Assembly: GCA_030295235.1 (NCBI GenBank)
Contig: AP026169.1
Coordinates: forward strand, 682,001 to 746,000
DNA from: Fistulifera solaris
Taxonomy: Eukaryota; Bacillariophyta; Bacillariophyceae; Naviculales; Stauroneidaceae
Direction: 5' to 3'
Length of the DNA: 64,000 nt
The notes beneath the pieces are model-generated. The model was not told where the DNA came from, searched no databases, and worked only from the letters and a program-made list of their open reading frames with translations. Shown one piece after another: positions 1-13,881 of this stretch (position 1 is the stretch's first letter; every line of letters starts with the position of its first letter). Made by a program: the position numbers and the translations under genes.

Positions 1-1278
1 GGTTTCAAAGCAGCAGAGGCAGTGTTATGCAATAGACTAGAAAACGAAGCGCCGACGGAATTTTTAAATGAATCATCATCATCATTATCACTCGACGATG
101 CGCGTAGTAGCAGTCAGAAATTCCGTCTGCATCAAAAAAGAACAACTGTATCTACTATGCCCCAAAGTGTACTGTCCAACAATCCACGACTGCTCATCAG
201 TCACGAATCAATATTCTTTCGAGCGACAATGCTGCCCATATTTTTACTCGTTCCGCAACAACCTTAAACTCCACTTGTCGGTATTGCAAAAATAGGCTAA
301 AGCAGTGTTTAGATTACACGTCATTCTATTTTAAGTTGAACAGCCTTGCGAAACGTTGTCTGCCGTATTATTATAGACCAGAGTGTTGCCCGTTTTTCGT
401 CACGACTGCGCTTCAGTCATGAATCAATATACATCCGAGCGACAATGCTGCCTACAACTCGTTCTTTCAAAGAAATATAAGGTCTATTTTCCCTAAGGTA
501 GGGTTTGATGATGAAATACATCTGGACCATTCAAACAGATTTTCTGTATGATGAAGTAAACCTATTCCAGAATTTCTGGACCATTCACACAAAATTCCTG
601 TTCAATCAAAAACACCGCTTTCAGAGATAAAGATTCTGGAACAAGCACAAAATATCTGTACCAATAAAACAGAATATCGTCTATCGTCTGTACTGGTACC
701 ATGTACGGAAGGGTTTGATGATGAAATACACCTGGTCCAGAGTCCAGAATATCTGGACCATTCACACAGATTTTCTGTGTGACGAAGTAAACCTATTCCA
801 GAATTTCTGGACCATTCACACAAAATTCCTGTTAAATCAAAAAAACCGCTTTCAGAGAAAAAGATTCTGGAACAAGCACAAAATATCTTTATGATATAGG
901 CATATAGGCTTTAGCAGCGTTTTTATTAAATGTTATTTTATTGTTACGTCGCAGAGCCTTGCGAAACGTTATCTTCTTTATTTACTATGGACCCAAAGTG
1001 TTTGTCTACTAGGAGACTGCGACCGCATTTCAGCTATGAGACCAGTTCGGTTAGACTAACCTTACCTGAGAATGCCCCTTCCTTTCGCCAGAAACAATAC
1101 ATGAAATATAAGGAGACATTCGAAGAGTTCAATTGTTCGATCCTTCTACGTATTGATGTCCATTTGATGTCAAGTATCGTTTCAAGGCACTAAACGTAAA
1201 TTGTCGGAGAAAGCGACAATGGACGATCATTCACCACCTACAATGCTTGTGCATTTAGTTAATAAAGCCTTTCGTTTA
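1..1278. repeat. Repeat-rich intergenic segment
   Basis: No convincing gene is seen. The segment contains two levels of duplication. A block of about 160-180 bp beginning GGGTTTGATGATGAAATACA occurs at about 501-658 and again at 711-888, ending in both copies with GATTCTGGAACAAGCACAAA. Outside it, a more diverged block around 293-400 (ATAGGCT...AGCCTTGCGAAACGTT) recurs at about 903-1005. A third motif, CAGTCA(T/C)GAATCAATAT followed by GAGCGACAATGCTGCC, occurs at about 197-240 and 415-456. The short open frames here follow the repeats and have no recognisable protein features. It may be a decayed mobile element, but no transposase or terminal repeat was found. Confidence 0.7.
501..888. repeat. 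Direct duplication, two copies of about 160-180 bp
   Basis: Copy 1 is about 501-658 and copy 2 about 711-888, separated by about 50 bp that includes a GGTACC site. The copies share long identical stretches, for example AAACCTATTCCAGAATTTCT and ACCATTCACACAAAATTCCT, with scattered substitutions and small indels. Each copy also contains the TCTGGACCATTCA(A/C)ACA motif twice, so there is internal repetition. Confidence 0.8.
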
Positions 1279-4200
1279 TTAAAGCTCCTCACGCACCGCA
1301 TCGGTCGCTGCTTGTATAGATTCGCATGCTGCGCCCACACACGCTTCGACAACATCCAAGCTATCCATCCCATTTCCCTCTGTAATGTTCAAGGTTGCAT
1401 TCCGCTCCATTTCAAGCATTAAATCCCATTGATCACTATTACCCATAAAGGCATGCATTATGAATCCGATTACCGCAAACGTTTTCAGTAGACTCCAAAC
1501 GTCCTTCATGGATGTCTCGGCGAAACCAGCAACAAGAATATGTCTGCAGAAAATAAATTTCATAAGGCGGTCCAGAAGAAACGTTGCAACCAAATCCATC
1601 GCGAGGATTAGAAGAATGAAATTACGAAAGCCCTCATCTGGGAACGGAACCAACTGGAAATAACGATTCAAACCAGGAACCGATTCCGAGGCAAACATGA
1701 ACGTCAAAACAAAAGTAGCTGTGAGACTCCATAAAAGCGGTCGGTTCTCGGTGACACCTGTCATGAACGGGCGGCCTTGTAAATTCACAAAAATACCGTG
1801 ACTTGCTGAACGCTGCTTACGAGGAATACGACGGTGTTCAAGATGCCGGGTTTGAAAGTCCCATCAAGTTCGGCATCGTAATCAGGTGGCAGGTGCGTCT
1901 TTGCGGTGGAGACCGCAGCGTAAAGAGTGCCAAGGTGAACAGCGAATTGAGCAAGTAGACTACAGAACAGCGCTGGGTGGAAAATCGAAGTCAGCGGGCG
2001 AACGCTCGACAGTTTGTCAAGGGGCTTTGATCGTGACACCGACATAAAGGAAACAGATCCCAATAGACCCATAGCAGTCATCTGTGTGTCACCGTATTTC
2101 ACCCCATCGAGATACAATGCGGAAAGAGAATATGAGCTGATAAGGCATTGTAGTGCCATAATTTGGTACTGAAATTTTCATGTGAGAGAAGTTTAGAATT
2201 CGACGTGACGGTGAACAGTTTGACAGCAAAGTTCGTCTTACCATCTGAATACTTGAAACAAGGGTACAACGACCTTGTCGAACAATATCGACGCAACTCT
2301 GTATACTTGGCATCTTACTTGTAAAGGGTGCAGCCATAGAAGCGTCTCCAAGTTTGACAACAGGAGTTTCTCCGGCGTCAAGCTCTTCAAACTGTGCTGC
2401 CAACGAAGCAGCCGATCCCTCAACGCCACCAAGCTGAGCAGCTTTCTTTTGGCTTCCTCCCTTTCAGCTGCCATAAATTCTTTCAATGCTTTGAAGCTGG
2501 CGAACGTCTCCCCTTGTGCTGCCAGCTCTTCTGCCCTTTCCTGCATTCGTCTCTGTTTCTCCGTCATTATCCTTCGTTGCTCGGCTTTCTTTTCAGCCTG
2601 CGTCATGTTTTTCTTATCCTTCTCGTTCTTGGCGTCGTGTCTCTTCACAGCGATCTCACGAGCTTTGATTTGGTAAAGCTGTACGAGGTCCTCTCTCTCT
2701 TTGAGTTCGGGATACTTATCGGGATCGACACCAAGGGATCTGATTTTCATTTTCAAGACACGCGTTGGCAGGGATCTTATCTGATCCAGATGCTCCTGGC
2801 TCATGATTGCAGTCACGTTACTTGTCTCCTTTGTACTTTCTGTCTCCTTGCCATTGTCTTTCTCAACATTCATATTCCCGAAGCCGGACAACAGCGCTAC
2901 GCCAACATCAGCCTGTTTCAATGCACCGACATCGTTTGCACCATCACCGCACATCAGACATAACGTTCCTACTCCATGCAAACATTCAATGACTTGCTCC
3001 TTTTCATCGGGTGCCATTCGAGCAAACACCTTGATGAATTGAAGCACTTTCTTCGTCCCGCTATCTTGTTCGAATGCAGTTGCAAGACATTTCCCAGTTG
3101 TAGCCAAATCGTACTTCTTTGATAAATCCGGGATCTCTTTCGAAACGAAATCGGCCACTTTGCTTCCGTCATTATAGCTGCGCCAGAGAAGTTTTTCTTC
3201 GGTTGTTTTTTCGAGAAATGCAATGGGTTTGTACAATTTGTGTGACTTTTTTCTTTTCTTTTCGTTTCTTTGAAGGATTAAAACCATTCCGCTTTGACTC
3301 CAGAAAAGCACGAAGTTCCTCATTTTCTTCTTCTGTGTCTTCCTTCTTGGTGTTTCCAATCGGCTCGCAGATGTTAACTTCCTTGGCGACGTGAATCGCC
3401 GTGAGAAGCGCGTCTCCGGTCACCATCGCGACTCTCATTCCACCTTCTTTCAAATGTTGCAGAACGCGCGCGGTATCTTTCCTCACTTTACAGGTGAATG
3501 CAATGAAGCCCGCGAAAATAAGCTGAGACTCACAATTAGCTCTGCTGTCAATTGCCTTTTTAACAGAAGCCTTGGAGGTAAGCTCCTTGAAGGCCAAAGC
3601 AATCAATCGGAACCCTTGTTTTGATAAATATTGAGCTTTTGCGTCGTAGCCGTCGGGCTTTGATGAAAGCAGTTGACCTATTGCTTCGGGTGAGCCTTTT
3701 GCAACGGCGTACGTCAGACCAGCATTTGTGTCAACAACGCAACTCATTCGCTGAAGTTTCGAGCTAAAGTGGTGCCTTGACAGAATTTCCACTTCTGTAA
3801 CTTTATTGCTGTCGGCCAGCACGAACGGCTTCCCCGCAGGCTTTTTTCTTTGTTGCATCCTTGGGAACAGATTTGCCCGATATTGACGATACATGCCATC
3901 TCATGGATGCGATAGCAGCACTTTCAAGTGGATCGCCCTGTGTCTCAGCATCCACGACAACAAGCGTGTGACATCCTGCTAGAACAAACCCAGCTTCACT
4001 TGTTACTTGGGTCATCGGTTTCAACAAATCATCTTCTTCGGCTGAGTCAGGTAGCTTTAGCTTGTCGGGCTCGCACACTCCCACGGCGACAAGTTCGTCG
4101 GTGGTCAATGTGCCTGTTTTATCAAAAAGACAAGCGTCCAGCTTACCAGCAACTGGCACCTTGTATGGTTCAGTACAAAAGATGTGCATCTTCATAAGCG

Positions 4201-6077
4201 TCATGAGACTGTTGTTGACGGCCATTGCCATTTGCATCGGTAGCTCCGGGCGGATAACGTTAGTCACGATCATGATGCAGTGGAGAAGTAACTCATACTT
4301 GCTTCGATTCTCATTCTTTGCCCCATGATAAAGAACGTAACCCGAACTAATGATCGCAAAGAAGCATAGAAAAAGTAAAAGAAGACCGGTCTCATACTCA
4401 TGACCTTTCACCTTTTCTTGGGATCCTTCGATCATTCGGACCAACTTTCCTTGCGCAGACGCAAAGCCAGTACGAAGGACAAAGCAGACACAACCACCGT
4501 CTGGAGGTAACGGAACACCAGAAAAGGACGTACTGCTGTCGTTGTGTTGTATATAGTCTACACCGCCCTTGCATTGGAGCATTTTGGTACCAGCGAAAGC
4601 GACGTTCATCTTATGATTGCCCTTCATACTGAGGGCTTCACTCGGCAATTCAGCAAGCCCTTCTTTCATCTGTGGAACGGATTCACCTGTCAAGCTGGCT
4701 TCATTGACAACGGTGGAACCTCGTAACAAGAGCAAGTCAGCTGGTACGACGTCCCCACCGTCGTCAGCGTCCCTCTTGTTAACTTTGCGAGTCAAGCTCA
4801 CAATATCACCAGGTAACAACTTGGTCGTATCTGTAATCGACCATGCACCAGCGCGATAGACGTAAATGTGTCGACTTGGATTGCCCATTCCTCGCAGAGC
4901 CTGCATGCTTTTGATACGCTGAAAGACAACGGTTCCTTCGAACATGAGGACAATAAACAGAGAGAAGAATGAATAGATCAAGTAGTCATCGATCGCCCAC
5001 AGCAACACACAAAAAATCTGGAAAACGGAGAAAGGATTCAAAAGCTGCTTTTTGTACAGTTCAAAGAACGAAGGCGATTTCACATTGAACAGATTGGGGC
5101 CATAACGTATCTGATTGGCGGCCACACGTTCGGTAGAGTTCAAACCGTGGTAAGATTGTAGCTGCGACAGCAGCAAATCCGTTCTGCAGCGCACTTTCGT
5201 CCACATATCGTTCTCGAAAACATATCTTCTACGATGGAACTCAAATGTCATTCCCAGTGTCGGATAGTATTCCAATTCCACTAGTACGTGATGGCCTTTT
5301 GCTGGACATAACCGCGCGTGCGTAGGCAAATGAGAAGGGACCTGGTAAATGCGACGGTCTTGAATGACTTCCTTGGATGTCTCGCTGCTCTGCATTTCCT
5401 CATCCTCGGGTAAAGCCATCATTTCGGCGGGAATTTCTACCATTGTTGCATCTACTTCCTGGAAATTGACCCAGACGTTAAAGCCGACACTCCAGTGTTG
5501 CATCAAGAGCAAGAGTGCATGAAGCGTCGCTAAAATTCCGAGGAATAAGCTAGGCCAAAATGATGCTGCGTATTTGTTTGGCACCCTCATGCTTTTCGGC
5601 AAGGCATCTAAAACAGACTGTTCTTTGTCGCGTTTCTTTTCGGCCGCCAATTCTTCGATATCCATATCCATCCAATCCATCCACCCGATTTTCTTAATAC
5701 GTCTGTAAGGGTCGTCCAAATCGTGAAAGGAATGCTCAAACTGGGCTCGCAATTTTGTGGCGCCTTCCATGACTGATTTGGAAGCAAACGGCAATTGATG
5801 AACAATTATGAGTTACACACCACACGAATGAATCAAGACGCAGCTCATAAAAACTCTCATCTTTTTCCGTACCTTGAAAACCTTCTTGGTCCGCCTTTTC
5901 CAAAAACTTGCGATAGGGTTCCCCTACAGTCGACAGAACGATCGCCGTTTGAATAACGTATAAGATAATAAAAATCACATTGTAGAGACGAATTTTTCTC
6001 TTGCCGCCGGCTGCAAGTTTCGCTTGATAGACTTGCACAAACCGGATCCCCTTGGAATCCGTCGGGCATCCGACCAT
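1279..6077 (-). CDS. P5A-type P-type ATPase (Spf1/ATP13A1-like), frame broken by four small indels
   Basis: P5A ATPases sit in the ER membrane and extract mis-inserted transmembrane helices. Start ATG is 6077; intron 1 is about 5773-5872 (GTACGG donor) and intron 2 about 2169-2241 (GTAAGA donor). The joined protein is about 1,540 aa. It has N-terminal membrane segments, the actuator motif VNEASLTGES, a membrane motif IRPELPMQMAMAVN, the phosphorylation site FDKTGTLTTDE, the hinge GDGANDVGALKQADVGVALL, a charged coiled-coil insertion, then KLGDASMAAPFTSK and RQGRCTLV, and C-terminal membrane helices with QGRPFMTG. The coding frame switches at T6 3842-3847, T6 3247-3252, T4 2447-2450 and A5 1789-1793 (plus-strand bases). 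Conserved residues continue directly across each switch, so I read these as sequence errors or very recent mutations. Exon 1 has a second possible donor about 50 nt downstream. Confidence 0.9.
2169..2241 (-). other. Intron in P5A ATPase gene
   Basis: GTAAGA donor after the codons for IQM and a TTTCAG acceptor before YQIMALQCLIS. The splice restores the conserved family sequence RQGRCTLVSSIQM-YQIMALQCL. Length 73 nt. Confidence 0.8.
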
Positions 6078-6824
6078 ATTTGCTGACTTCTTTCTTTTTG
6101 TAGAGCGTGTCCTTGTTACGAAAGCTGGCTTTATTAATGGGAGAACATACTACTTATCAATCACCCTGCCAGCATTTTTTTTTTCTTCGTTTCTCCCACT
6201 TCCACACTTCCACATGGACGAAAACGGAATGACGACGATTGCGGTTGTCGGACAAAGTACAGACGCAGGATACCGTTAACCTTAATGTATCTTATTGTGT
6301 AGAAATCCCAGTGCTCTACTCGCAATTCTCGCATCAACAATGACAGAATCCCTCTTCTTTTGGTTATTTAGTCCAAATCGATACTTTGAATTGACGACTA
6401 GATACATTATATGACAACACGACCCGATGCTTTACCTCGACAATTCTCTCGGATCGTCTTACAACGTGTACTGGTACGTAGCGTAGGTCAATGTGTAGCT
6501 GTAGGCGATAGGCGACCTTTTTCGTGACTGGATTTTAGTCATGCGTTCGACCTTGTTTTAATCCGCGTGGCGCATCGTCATACTTCATCAGCATGCTCAA
6601 TGTTAGTCTAGGAAGCAATGCGAATCTATGAAATACTCCTAATGAAAATAGTCTGTGATATCATGATGGTGTTCTTCTTTGCGTCATTATGTAATACGAT
6701 AGGGAAACGATTGTCCATAAACAAACTAACAGCGTTATCACTACAAGAAACGCTCAGAAAACTATTTTCATCAACATCTGTATTTATTACATCTACCATT
6801 GCGCTTTTTCAAAGCTTATGAGAC
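6078..6824. other. Intergenic, no gene seen
   Basis: Lies between the start of the P5A ATPase and the end of the next minus-strand gene, so it should hold the ATPase promoter. Only short open frames without features are present. No repeat shared with the rest of the window was noticed. Confidence 0.5.
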
Positions 6825-7435
6825 TCATCGCCTTTCAACAACGGGTGTGTCGTATTCACTTTCCATCGTGTAACTATCCCCTTGACTTTCCACATCGGAC
6901 TGGCGAAAAATCTCGTTAAACGCATCGGGCTGTTTGACTCCAAGGAAGCGAATTCCGAAAATAAGGGATAATGTCGCCACGGCACACAAAAAGCCCCAAG
7001 CCGCCATCGCAAATAAATGCAGCGAGATCAACACATCAATCACATATCGGCCTCGGAATGTAAACAACACTTCTCCCAACTTCGATCTCTCCAAACGTTC
7101 GGTGATAATCGTGGGTGTTTCTGTGGCTACACAAAGCATGGTCAAGCACGCCACTGCTGTCAGTGTTCCATCCAGAAAATGGATGTAGGAAAAGGGAGCA
7201 TGAGCCGCAAAGTGCAGAGCGACAACTGTATTTGCCTGAAAAAGAAACAAAACATTAGCTGACAGCAATACAGTATGATACGATGCTTTTGAATTTACGT
7301 GAATGCTTTACCGAGACGGTATCTCGGACGAGACTTCTTCGCCTTTGTCATTTCTCAACGTCGACGACCACTTACCAAGTAGGTAATCACCGAAAGGGTG
7401 CGGAACGATCTTGTTAAGCGGTGCTTGGACGACAT
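6825..7435 (-). CDS. Small four-helix membrane protein, COPI-associated/TVP15-like
   Basis: Two exons. Exon 1 is 7435-7376 (starts MSSKHRLTRSFRTLSVITYL), followed by an intron 7236-7375 with GTAAGT donor and TTTTTCAG acceptor, then exon 2 from 7235 to the stop at 6825. The protein is about 156 aa with four hydrophobic segments, a central FTFRGRYVIDVLISLHLF and an acidic, serine-rich cytosolic tail ending in TPVVERR. Size, four helices and the central GRG/GRY-type turn suggest the COPI-associated/TVP15 family of Golgi membrane proteins. That assignment is from general resemblance only. The reading frame is intact. Confidence 0.6.
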
Positions 7436-8483
7436 TGTCCAACTATGATTCAATTACAAATAAAGTGAAGAACTACAACCTAATAATAATACACGGTAAT
7501 ATTTGCAATGATTATGTTGTCATCGACGAAGCTGTGAACGCAAAGGAGGACGACAAAAGCAAAAGCTTTTTCCATTTACCCTGGTACGGTACCTGTACTA
7601 CAAGCGGAAAGTGTGGATCGTTGTATCTGAGGTGAGCTGCTCTTGTAACTACAGTACCTGAAAGCGAGGGCTTGTCCTAGTATAAAAATGTTGTAGTCAT
7701 TTCGCCAACGGATCTATTTTGCATCGCCATACGGTATCCGTTCTGTATTATGAAAACATGCTGCAAGACATTCCAGCCCCGATGTGTAAGGGGTAATGTT
7801 ATCGTGACTGCCATGTGGTCACGAGTCTTCATTCTTCCGAGGCAAACGGGTGCCTAACCATTGTTCATTCTGCACACACTTGTTAAACCATCTGATTCCT
7901 TTGTAAACTAAATTACCTCTAGCTGCTTATGAAGTGAATGAATGAATCGAATCATGATGTCGAGAATTCTTGCGGATTGTTGTCTTCTACAATGACTATA
8001 GGCGCATAGTGAAGGCGACATTTCGCCAAGACACACTAGTTTCCAGTCATGAAGGAATCAATATTCTTCCGAGCCAAACAGCTGCCTAAGATTAGTAGAT
8101 TCCGCGAACTTAGCAAGCCTCAGTTTTTTCACCACGATGCAGTAACTTCAGTACCTGGTAGCATTTTCAATGCACAGATCGATTGAAGGATAGCTCAAAG
8201 TGTTCGCGACTTTTCAAATGACTGTATTTCACTCATGATCAAATATTCTTCCGAGCAAGAACGGGATTTTTTGAAACCTGTCCATAGAGGTTTACTTTCT
8301 CTATTTCTTAACGACGAAGGATCTTACTTTGTAGGCAATGATCCCTCTACAAAAACACGGCTACTGTATTACTACTATTCGAGAGTTCTGCTTTTTTACG
8401 GAGAAATTTTCGAGTAGCACTAGATTAGATCCCGAAATTTCTTTGCAACAGAGTGAATAATCTTCAACTAAAAAGACGAACAA
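7436..8483. other. Intergenic with dispersed repeat fragments
   Basis: No gene recognised in about 1 kb. Around 8045-8092 and 8233-8263 are two copies of the AGTCATGA...CAATATTCTTCCGAGC motif also found near 200 and 415, so the segment contains relics of the same dispersed family. The short plus-strand open frame at 8235-8417 overlaps one of these and is not supported. Confidence 0.6.
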
Positions 8484-11277
8484 CTAGCTTCCGTTTGGGC
8501 TCTGGCGTGATGATCTTACAGAGGAAGACACCGAAGATGTATCTAGTGCTCCACCCTTTACATCCGCTTCTGAATTGATGAGCCCTTGCTTGCGCAGAAA
8601 CTCTATTTGTTTAGCACGTTGTAACTTTGATCTTTCTTGTAATGTCTACAGAATATGACAAATGCAAAAGTGAGGTTGGAACTTTTAATCGGGCAAGCTA
8701 AAAATTGTATCTTGACTTACCAACGGCGAGCCTTCTGTCTTTTTTTTCTTCTTCGCCAACACGATCGTCCTCGGTGTAGTCCGTTACTCGAGTGGAGTGA
8801 CAAGAAGATGATTCGTCGCTCTCATAGTCAGACATTGGACCCAAAACAGCTTCTTCCATGCGACGCCACAGTCCAGAGGCCGAACTACTGGAAGAGGCCG
8901 GTTTGTTCTTTCCTCGTGGTGGTGGAGTCGATTGCTTTTCAACTTGAGCCTTCGTCTTCTCATCCAAGCGGGCTTTCACTGGAGTTGTTTTACGATCTGC
9001 CTCTATTCGTGATTGTTGCGCAATAGATAGTTTTGTTTCAGGAGAATCCGACCTGTACTCCTTTAGTGATCCACCGCTTTTGGGGAGCCCGTTGTCCCTT
9101 TTGTGGCGAGGAGGAGAGGAAAAAACGGGCGGGAGGCTCATGGCGCTCTTGTTTATTGTGTCCAAGTAACGTTGACCTTGTTGTTGGTGAGTCTGAAATA
9201 CTTCATCTTCGTCTTGTTCTGCTCCGGAGCCGTTTTGTGTATCGTCGAGGTTATTCACGCCGATAATGAACGATGGTGGTCCACCACGATTTCTAGGCGA
9301 CTGCTTTTGAACTTGGAGAGGGCGAGGTCTTTGTTCATTTCTCATTCTAAACTCTCTTGTCATTGTCTCGAAATGGCGCTGTGTTCTATCTTCTGTCAAC
9401 TCTGACATATGACTCTTGTTATCGTAATCGTCAATAAAGCCGCGACGGGATCGGCTGCGATTGCCGGTCTTGCCCTGAAAACTTGTTCTTCGTTCGCTAG
9501 GTGTATTGTTATTCAATCTCTGTCTCTGAACATGGCTTTCATCAAATTCAATCTCTCTATCATCATCTTCTTCATCGTCTAGGTCGTCCTCGTCCTCTTC
9601 TTCGACATTTGGTCCGTCATTGTGAATAACCACGAGGTTTCTCCCAGGGCCCATAACCGACCCCTCTCCATACACGGATCCTCCGGTTGACATAAGACCC
9701 GAATGGGAGATCATTTCCATCATATTCTGCTGCACTTTCACCTGCGATTCCATCTTTTCTACGTATCTTTCAAGCAGGACATTCTTTTGCTCATACTCCT
9801 TCGACACTAGTACCTGTTGTTGTTTCTCATGTTGCATGGCAGCCAGCTCTTTCTTTGTTACCTCTAACTGATTGCGCAAATCAATAACCTCCTTTTTCAA
9901 AATCTTTTTGTGCTGCGTGAGTTCCTTCACTTGATTTCTTTGTTGACTTCCGTTCATTGTCATCTCGAGCTGAGTTGAGCTCAATGCCTTTTGAATATCT
10001 TGTAGTTCTTTCTGTGATTCACTTAGCTGTGTTTGAAGTCTGGCTGTCTGGACTTTCCATGATTCAGACTCTGCTTGATATTGTTCTTGCAATGCTTTCA
10101 GTTGTGACTCCAATTCCAGAACTTTGGCTTGATCCGATTGTCCCGTACTCCTCAAATCGTTCTGCAGCTGAATTTTCGCATGATACTCTTTTGAGCACGC
10201 TTGTTCAAGCTGTTGACAGTGTTCAATCAATACTTGAATCAAGGCCGTCACACCCCAATCTTGCGCTCGGAGCTGTTCCATACGATGTCTCAATTCGGAG
10301 CGTGTGTTCACCGTCGGGTTGTCGACTCCTTCATCCTCGTCCAACGAAAGTGTTGAAAACAAAGCTTCTTCCGACAATCTCCAGCAAGATCTACGTAAGT
10401 CTTCCTGCTGACTTCGGAGTCTGTAGAGCTCTTGCTGTGCTTCTTCCTTCAAAACGCCGCTTTCGTCTAATTCTTGATGCAGCATTTGCAGCTGCTGCGC
10501 AAATCCGTCACATACTTGCTTATAGGCATCGCATTCATCCAGCAATGCAGCATGACGATTGTGCAAGAAGGCTTGCGTCCATTCCTGGCTGGCCTCTTCC
10601 TCACAAGCGCAAAAATAAAACGTCCGGAGGTCCGGATTCAGTGTGTCGTCCCCGGCCAATTGCAAGACATTACTATTAAATGAACTTCGATTTACGGTTG
10701 TGTAACATTCCAGGTCGATTATTCCAGTGGGTTGCTGCAGAGTCGACGTAGGAGGATTCTGTGGATCATCCATAGATAAGCCTTCCATTGCGACGGCGTT
10801 TTCGTGGTGGTGATCCGGCGGAGCATCGCCTCCCGACGGAAAGAAAGAGGCAGGAAAATGGCTACGGCGCTCATGCTTGGGTAGCTTTCCATTATAACCT
10901 TGCGATACAGCTCTATTCCACTCTTCCTGTTGCTGTGCGGTTGGGGGAGGTAATAATGAACCCGGTCCATTCTCTACTGAGCAATTGTTGGCCGAGGGAT
11001 GGGCATCAAAATAGTAGAGAAACATGTGCGGCACAACACAACACCAACGAGCTTGCCAGACATGTTGCTCGTTTCTCTTGTAAAGCCATCCACTCTTTGT
11101 TGCAAGTAAATTTAGAACTTCGGGTGAACGAGGTGGGGCCGATTTAATTGTGCATACTGTATTCAAGTTGCTCGAATCCCCATGGGCAAACCATAAATTC
11201 GTTCGAGACAAAACGGCGCGTTTGGCGTCTTCTCCGGCTTGCGAGAGCTGAGCAGTCAACCCTTGCTTCGCCGCCAT
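8484..11277 (-). CDS. PH-domain and coiled-coil protein, frameshift near the C-terminus
   Basis: Starts at ATG 11277 (MAAKQGLTAQLSQ). Residues about 50-240 form a split PH domain: KSGWLYKRNEQHVWQARWC, then FLYYFD, a low-complexity insertion, IIDLECY, and a final helix ASQEWTQAFLHNRH with the conserved Trp. Residues about 245-530 are a long coiled coil rich in Q, E and L. A very acidic stretch EEEDEDDLDDEEDDD and a basic, serine-rich tail follow. At the 3' end, T8 at 8730-8737 breaks the frame; with one base fewer the sequence reads TEGSPL, an intron (8646-8720, GTAAGT donor) and then TLQERSKLQRAKQIEFLRKQ to the stop at 8484. The role is probably phosphoinositide-dependent membrane recruitment; partner unknown. 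Confidence 0.8.
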
Positions 11278-11775
11278 GGCTGTCTTTTGATCGATGGCCT
11301 TGATTATAAAGCTAGCTCAACAAACGATTTGCAAAAGGTCTGAAGAAGTTGAGGTGTTGTTTTGCTAGTGAATGCAAACATCGTCAGGAACGAATGTACT
11401 GTCTCTTCTATTGTCATCCTACTTGTACTTGCACTGTTTTCTGTAGTCTTTCTCGGAGGTTTAAGCTCTAAACAAATTGCTGTCTCGGCGACCGAACATA
11501 GATCTGGGAATTTCAACGGAAATATGAATGATTATAGATAGCATTGAAGAACATTACGGTTAGGCAACGTTAGCACTGAAAAAATTTATCCTTAACCTTA
11601 AATTATCGAAAACTGAACTAAGGAACAAGACTTGCGGCACTTTGATCACTTTACTCGCGAAATAGATCTCCACATTCGATGAGCCGATGCTGGAAGGTAT
11701 CTTGTACATCAATATCAAGCATAGGCGATTCCGATCAAAGCAATGTGCTAGTTCGTCTCCATCGCCTGGCACCTT
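11278..11775. other. Intergenic, no gene seen
   Basis: Promoter side of the PH-domain gene and 3' side of the DIM1 gene. Two short minus-strand open frames (70 aa each) have no recognisable features and are not supported. Confidence 0.5.

Positions 11776-13881
<2,106 letters not shown>

Noticed and set aside
1785-1800. Programmed frameshifting to explain the P5A frame switches
   Set aside because: Four separate sites in both directions in one gene, with similar breaks in many unrelated genes, fit sequence error better than a decoding mechanism.
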